The notes below the pieces were generated by a model. It saw only the letters and a list, made by a program, of their open reading frames with translations, had not been told where the DNA came from and made no database searches. Both the position numbers and the translations under genes were made by a program. A stretch of 64,000 nucleotides of DNA from Acidovorax_G lacteus (GTDB lineage: Bacteria; Pseudomonadota; Gammaproteobacteria; Burkholderiales; Burkholderiaceae_C). The stretch spans positions 1 through 64,000 of the forward strand of contig NZ_BAABEX010000003.1 of the NCBI RefSeq assembly GCF_039540375.1, read 5' to 3'. Below, one piece after another: positions 61,396 through 64,000 of the stretch (its first letter is position 1; the number at the start of each line of letters is the position of its first letter).

Positions 61396-61878
61396 ATGGA
61401 AGCCTGGATCGCCCCCGTGCTCGCGTGGCTGGCCTTGCCGCAGTTCGGCCTGAGCACGGTGTTTTTCGTGGCCATGCTCTCGGCCACGCTCTTGCCCATG
61501 GGCTCGGAGCCGGCCGTGTTCGGCCTGGTCAAGCTCAACCCCGACCTGTTCTGGCCGGCCATCCTCGTGGCCACGGCGGGCAACACCGTGGGCGGCGCGA
61601 TCAGCTGGTGGATGGGCCTGGGCGCGCACCACGCGGTGGACAAGGCGCGCGGCAGCCCCACCGAGCTGCGCGCGCTGGAATGGCTGCGCCGCTTTGGCGC
61701 ACGCGCCTGCCTGCTGAGCTGGCTGCCCGGCGTGGGCGACCCGCTGTGCGCCGTGGCCGGGTGGCTGCGCCTGCCCTTCTGGCCCTGCGTGGGCTACATG
61801 GCCGTGGGCAAGTTCCTGCGCTACCTGGTGATGACCAGCGTGCTGCTGTACTTCATGCCCGGGCAGTTCACACCGTAA
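61396..61878 (+). CDS. yqaA: YqaA family membrane protein
   Basis: A 160-residue membrane protein with about four hydrophobic segments: FGLSTVFFVAMLSATLLPMGSEP, LFWPAILVATAGNTVGGAISWWMG, ACLLSWLPGVGDPLCAVAGWL and WPCVGYMAVGKFLRYLVMTS. The NTVGG and WLPGVGDPLC motifs mark the YqaA branch of the DedA/SNARE-associated family, membrane proteins of unclear transport role. ATG 61396 agrees with the family start; the open frame from 61156 is non-coding. Confidence 0.88.
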   Translation: MEAWIAPVLAWLALPQFGLSTVFFVAMLSATLLPMGSEPAVFGLVKLNPDLFWPAILVATAGNTVGGAISWWMGLGAHHAVDKARGSPTELRALEWLRRFGARACLLSWLPGVGDPLCAVAGWLRLPFWPCVGYMAVGKFLRYLVMTSVLLYFMPGQFTP

Positions 61879-63108
61879 TCAACCCGGGTCGCGCACCCGC
61901 ACACGCGCGCCGTCGCGCAGGCTGGCCGGCGGATACACCACCACCCGGTCGCCGGGCTGCAGGCCTTCGCGCACCCAGGCCAGGTCGGTGCCCCGGGCGT
62001 GCAGCTGCACCGGCTGCAGCACCGCGCGGCCGCCCTGCAGCACGAACACGCCCAGTGGCGGGTCGGCCGCCGTGCCCGCCGCGGCATCGCGCACGGCCTG
62101 CGGCCACGGAAACAGCGCGCCCACCGGCACGCGCACCGCATCGGCCTGTGCCTGCATTACAAACTGCGCTACCACCCGAAAACCGTCGCCCAGCGCCGCG
62201 GGCGGTTCGCCCAACCATTCCACCACCACGGGCACGCGCTGTTCCTCGACGCCCAGGGCCGACACCTTGGTGCTGGCCGCGGGTTCGACCAGGCGCACCC
62301 GCGCGGGCAAGGCCCCGGGCCCGCCCCAGCGCACGATGCGCACCGGCGTGCCCGGCTGCAGCAGCAGTGCGTCGGTGGTGAGCAGCGGCGCCACGACTTC
62401 GAGCCGCGCGGTGTCGCCCAGCTCCAGCACCACGGCCCCAGCGGCCACCGGGCCTTCGCTGGTTTGCGGCACGCGCAGCACGCGGCCGGCCACGGGGGCG
62501 CGCAGCTCCAGCACGCGGCCGCTGGATTCGGGCCACCAGGCCTGCGCGGCCCGCGCCTGTTCGCGCTCGGATTCGGCCATGCGCTGCTCTTGCGACGCGG
62601 CCACGCGGTTGCTGCGCGCACTGCGCAGCGCAAGCTCTGCCACCTCGCGCTGCGCGGGGGCCACAAAGCCCTGGCGTGCCAGTGCGTCGGTGCGCGTGGC
62701 GTCGGCCTCGGCCTGGGCCAGGGCGGCCTCGGTGGCCTGCACGCGGGCCCGCGCGCGCTGCACCCCGGCATCGGCCGCCTGCAGGCGGGCCTGCAGCTCG
62801 CGCTGGCTGCGGGCGTCCAGCAGGCCGGGGCTGGCGGGCTGGATACGTGCGACCACCGCCCCGGCGGCCACGGCGTCGCCTTCGCGCACGGCCATGCGCT
62901 GCAGCCGCCCGGCCACGGGCGCGGCCAGCACGTAGCGCTCGCGCAGGCGGGTGCGGGCGTCTTCTTCAATGGTGCGCTCAAACGCACCGCGCGTGACCTC
63001 GGCCACCTCGACCGGCTGCGGCCGGGGGGCAAATGCCCAGGCCAGCAGGCCGACTGCGGCCAGGATGCCGGCCCCCAGGGCCCAGCTCTTTCGTGTCAGC
63101 AGGGGCAT
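61879..63108 (-). CDS. Periplasmic adaptor (HlyD/MacA-like) of an efflux system
   Basis: A 409-residue membrane-fusion protein. An N-terminal membrane anchor (SWALGAGILAAVGLLAWAF) is followed by a split biotinyl-lipoyl domain (LAAPVAGRLQRMAVREGDAV and LRAPVAGRVLRVPQTSEGPV), a helical hairpin of Ala/Arg/Gln heptads between them, and beta-barrel segments to the end. AAGGAGG five bases before ATG 63108 decides the start, although an ATG at 63126 overlaps the upstream stop. It follows an FtsX-type permease, so together they look like a MacAB-type or DevBCA-type exporter; the substrate is unknown. Confidence 0.88.
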   Translation of the reverse strand: MPLLTRKSWALGAGILAAVGLLAWAFAPRPQPVEVAEVTRGAFERTIEEDARTRLRERYVLAAPVAGRLQRMAVREGDAVAAGAVVARIQPASPGLLDARSQRELQARLQAADAGVQRARARVQATEAALAQAEADATRTDALARQGFVAPAQREVAELALRSARSNRVAASQEQRMAESEREQARAAQAWWPESSGRVLELRAPVAGRVLRVPQTSEGPVAAGAVVLELGDTARLEVVAPLLTTDALLLQPGTPVRIVRWGGPGALPARVRLVEPAASTKVSALGVEEQRVPVVVEWLGEPPAALGDGFRVVAQFVMQAQADAVRVPVGALFPWPQAVRDAAAGTAADPPLGVFVLQGGRAVLQPVQLHARGTDLAWVREGLQPGDRVVVYPPASLRDGARVRVRDPG

Positions 63109-63122
63109 GCCCTCCTCCTTCG

Positions 63123-64000
63123 TCATTCGCGCGTCTTGAGCGCGCCCACCATGTCGAGCCGGTCCACCTCGCGCCGCACCACCAGCGCACTGGCCAGGCC
63201 TGAGGCCACCACGCACAGACCCGCCCAGGCGTAGGTGGGCGGCCGGATCACCACCGGAAACAGAAACTGGTCGTTCTGCATCAGCTCCACCATCAGGTGC
63301 ACCAGGCCCCAGCCCAGGCACATGCCCAGCGGCAGGGCCAGCGCGATGCCGATGGCCAGCTCGCCCAGCAGCAGGGCCGACACTTCAGCGCGCGTGAAGC
63401 CCAGCACGCGCAGGCTGGCCAGCTCCCAGGTGCGCTCGGCCAGCGCGATGCGCGCGTTGTTGTAGACCACGCCCACCGCAATCACCGCGGCAAACAGCGT
63501 GAGCACCGTGCTCATGATGCGGATGTTGCGTGCGCTCACTTCTTCCATGTTGCGCACGAGCGTGGCCTTGCTGAAGGCCCCGGCCACCGCGGGCCGCAGC
63601 TTGAGCGCGCGCAGGAATTGCGGCTCGCTGCCCGGCAGCAGCGCCACCGCAAACTGCGTGGCCAGGTCGTCGTCGCGCAGCCAGCGGTTGAGCAGGTCGC
63701 GGTGCGCATAGGCGTTCAGGCCCATCATCTCGCGCGCGGTGCCTTCCACGCGCACGCGCACCGTCTCGCGGTGGCCTTCGAGCGGCTGCACCTCCACCCA
63801 GTCGCCGACCTGCACGCCGAGCTTGGCGGCCAGCCGGTCGGTGAGCAGCAACCCGCCTTCGGGCACGCGGGCCTGCCGGCCCTGCACGTCGATCACGCGC
63901 TGCAGCGCGGCGGCGGGCTCCAGCCCCTGCAGGTTGATGCGTTCGCGCCGGTGGCCGTGGGCCAGGTGCACCGCGGCCGTGCGTGCGGGCTCCACCGCCA
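63123..64000 (-). CDS. FtsX-type ABC transporter permease (partial)
   Basis: The C-terminal 292 or so residues of an ABC permease; the frame continues beyond the right edge. A periplasmic MacB-like region (GGLLLTDRLAAKLGVQVGDWVEV) precedes three membrane helices: IMSTVLTLFAAVIAVGVVYNN, LLLGELAIGIALALPLGMCLG and YAWAGLCVVASGLASALVV. The WELASLRVLGFTRAEV segment between the first two is the cytoplasmic FtsX/MacB motif. It partners the adaptor encoded next; the ATPase is expected upstream, outside the window. Confidence 0.88.
   Translation of the reverse strand, partial: AVEPARTAAVHLAHGHRRERINLQGLEPAAALQRVIDVQGRQARVPEGGLLLTDRLAAKLGVQVGDWVEVQPLEGHRETVRVRVEGTAREMMGLNAYAHRDLLNRWLRDDDLATQFAVALLPGSEPQFLRALKLRPAVAGAFSKATLVRNMEEVSARNIRIMSTVLTLFAAVIAVGVVYNNARIALAERTWELASLRVLGFTRAEVSALLLGELAIGIALALPLGMCLGWGLVHLMVELMQNDQFLFPVVIRPPTYAWAGLCVVASGLASALVVRREVDRLDMVGALKTRE

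Noticed and set aside
61131..62381. 416-residue plus-strand frame through yqaA and the adaptor gene
   Set aside because: Pro/Arg-rich, overlaps two recognised genes in other frames.

Overview
The window is uniformly GC-rich and carries genes in arrangements familiar from Betaproteobacteria (pilGHIJ/chpA beside a rubredoxin, thiD and hemL; dusB-fis-purH; algH-ruvX-pyrR-pyrB-pyrC-like). Dense short intergenic palindromes and a Bug-type solute receptor fit Burkholderiales, most likely a Comamonadaceae (Acidovorax-like) genome. The species assignment is inference. No tRNA, rRNA or CRISPR array was seen.

Region 1 (about 0.15-18.7 kb, all minus strand) is one tightly overlapping 16-gene operon for an MSHA-like type IV pilus / type II secretion-related machine. 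In transcription order it has two large pilin-like proteins, inner-membrane assembly proteins (PilO/GspM-like, a PilM-PilN/GspL-like fusion, a PilP/GspC-like protein, a helical anchor), a small pseudopilin, a lipoprotein secretin, a TPR protein, an ExeA-like ATPase with a peptidoglycan-binding domain, the assembly ATPase, the platform protein, and four more prepilins. Three of those four carry long Ala-rich hydrophobic C-terminal blocks that are not expected in pilins; the largest is 850 residues and continues into a long coiled coil. No prepilin peptidase or retraction ATPase lies in the window.

Region 2 (18.8-25.8 kb) has two tandem, overlapping, roughly 1150-residue regulators with the order winged helix (SARP/BTAD type), degenerate nucleotide-cyclase-like domain, STAND-type ATPase and helical repeats. 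Between them and the pilus operon lies a cluster of CGTTTGCA repeats, two of them exactly 11 bp apart and just upstream of a possible -10 element. This matches the known layout of SARP-activated promoters. Regions 1 and 2 together are the best candidate for an undescribed system: a dedicated pilus or secretion machine with unusual pilins under its own STAND/SARP regulators.

Region 3 (26-37.1 kb): a chemoreceptor; a divergent ferric-iron ABC permease/ATPase pair with a possible Fur box; a phospholipid acyltransferase; pyrR-pyrB-pyrC-like, where the dihydroorotase has lost its HxH metal site; ruvX, algH and a photolyase.

Region 4 (37.5-50.1 kb): the twitching-type chemotaxis operon (pilG, pilH, pilI, pilJ, chpA) led by a 57-residue rubredoxin, then thiD and hemL facing the other way.

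Region 5 (50.4-57.9 kb): a complete glucarate/galactarate to 2-oxoglutarate route (gudD, garD, kdgD, semialdehyde dehydrogenase) with a Bug receptor and a GntR regulator. Two near-identical operator-like sites sit in front of its divergent parts.

Region 6 (58-64 kb): purH, fis, dusB, a YqaA membrane protein, and an efflux adaptor with the end of an FtsX-type permease that runs off the window. A dispersed palindromic repeat (seven copies) and a second repeat type (two copies) mark the gaps between genes.
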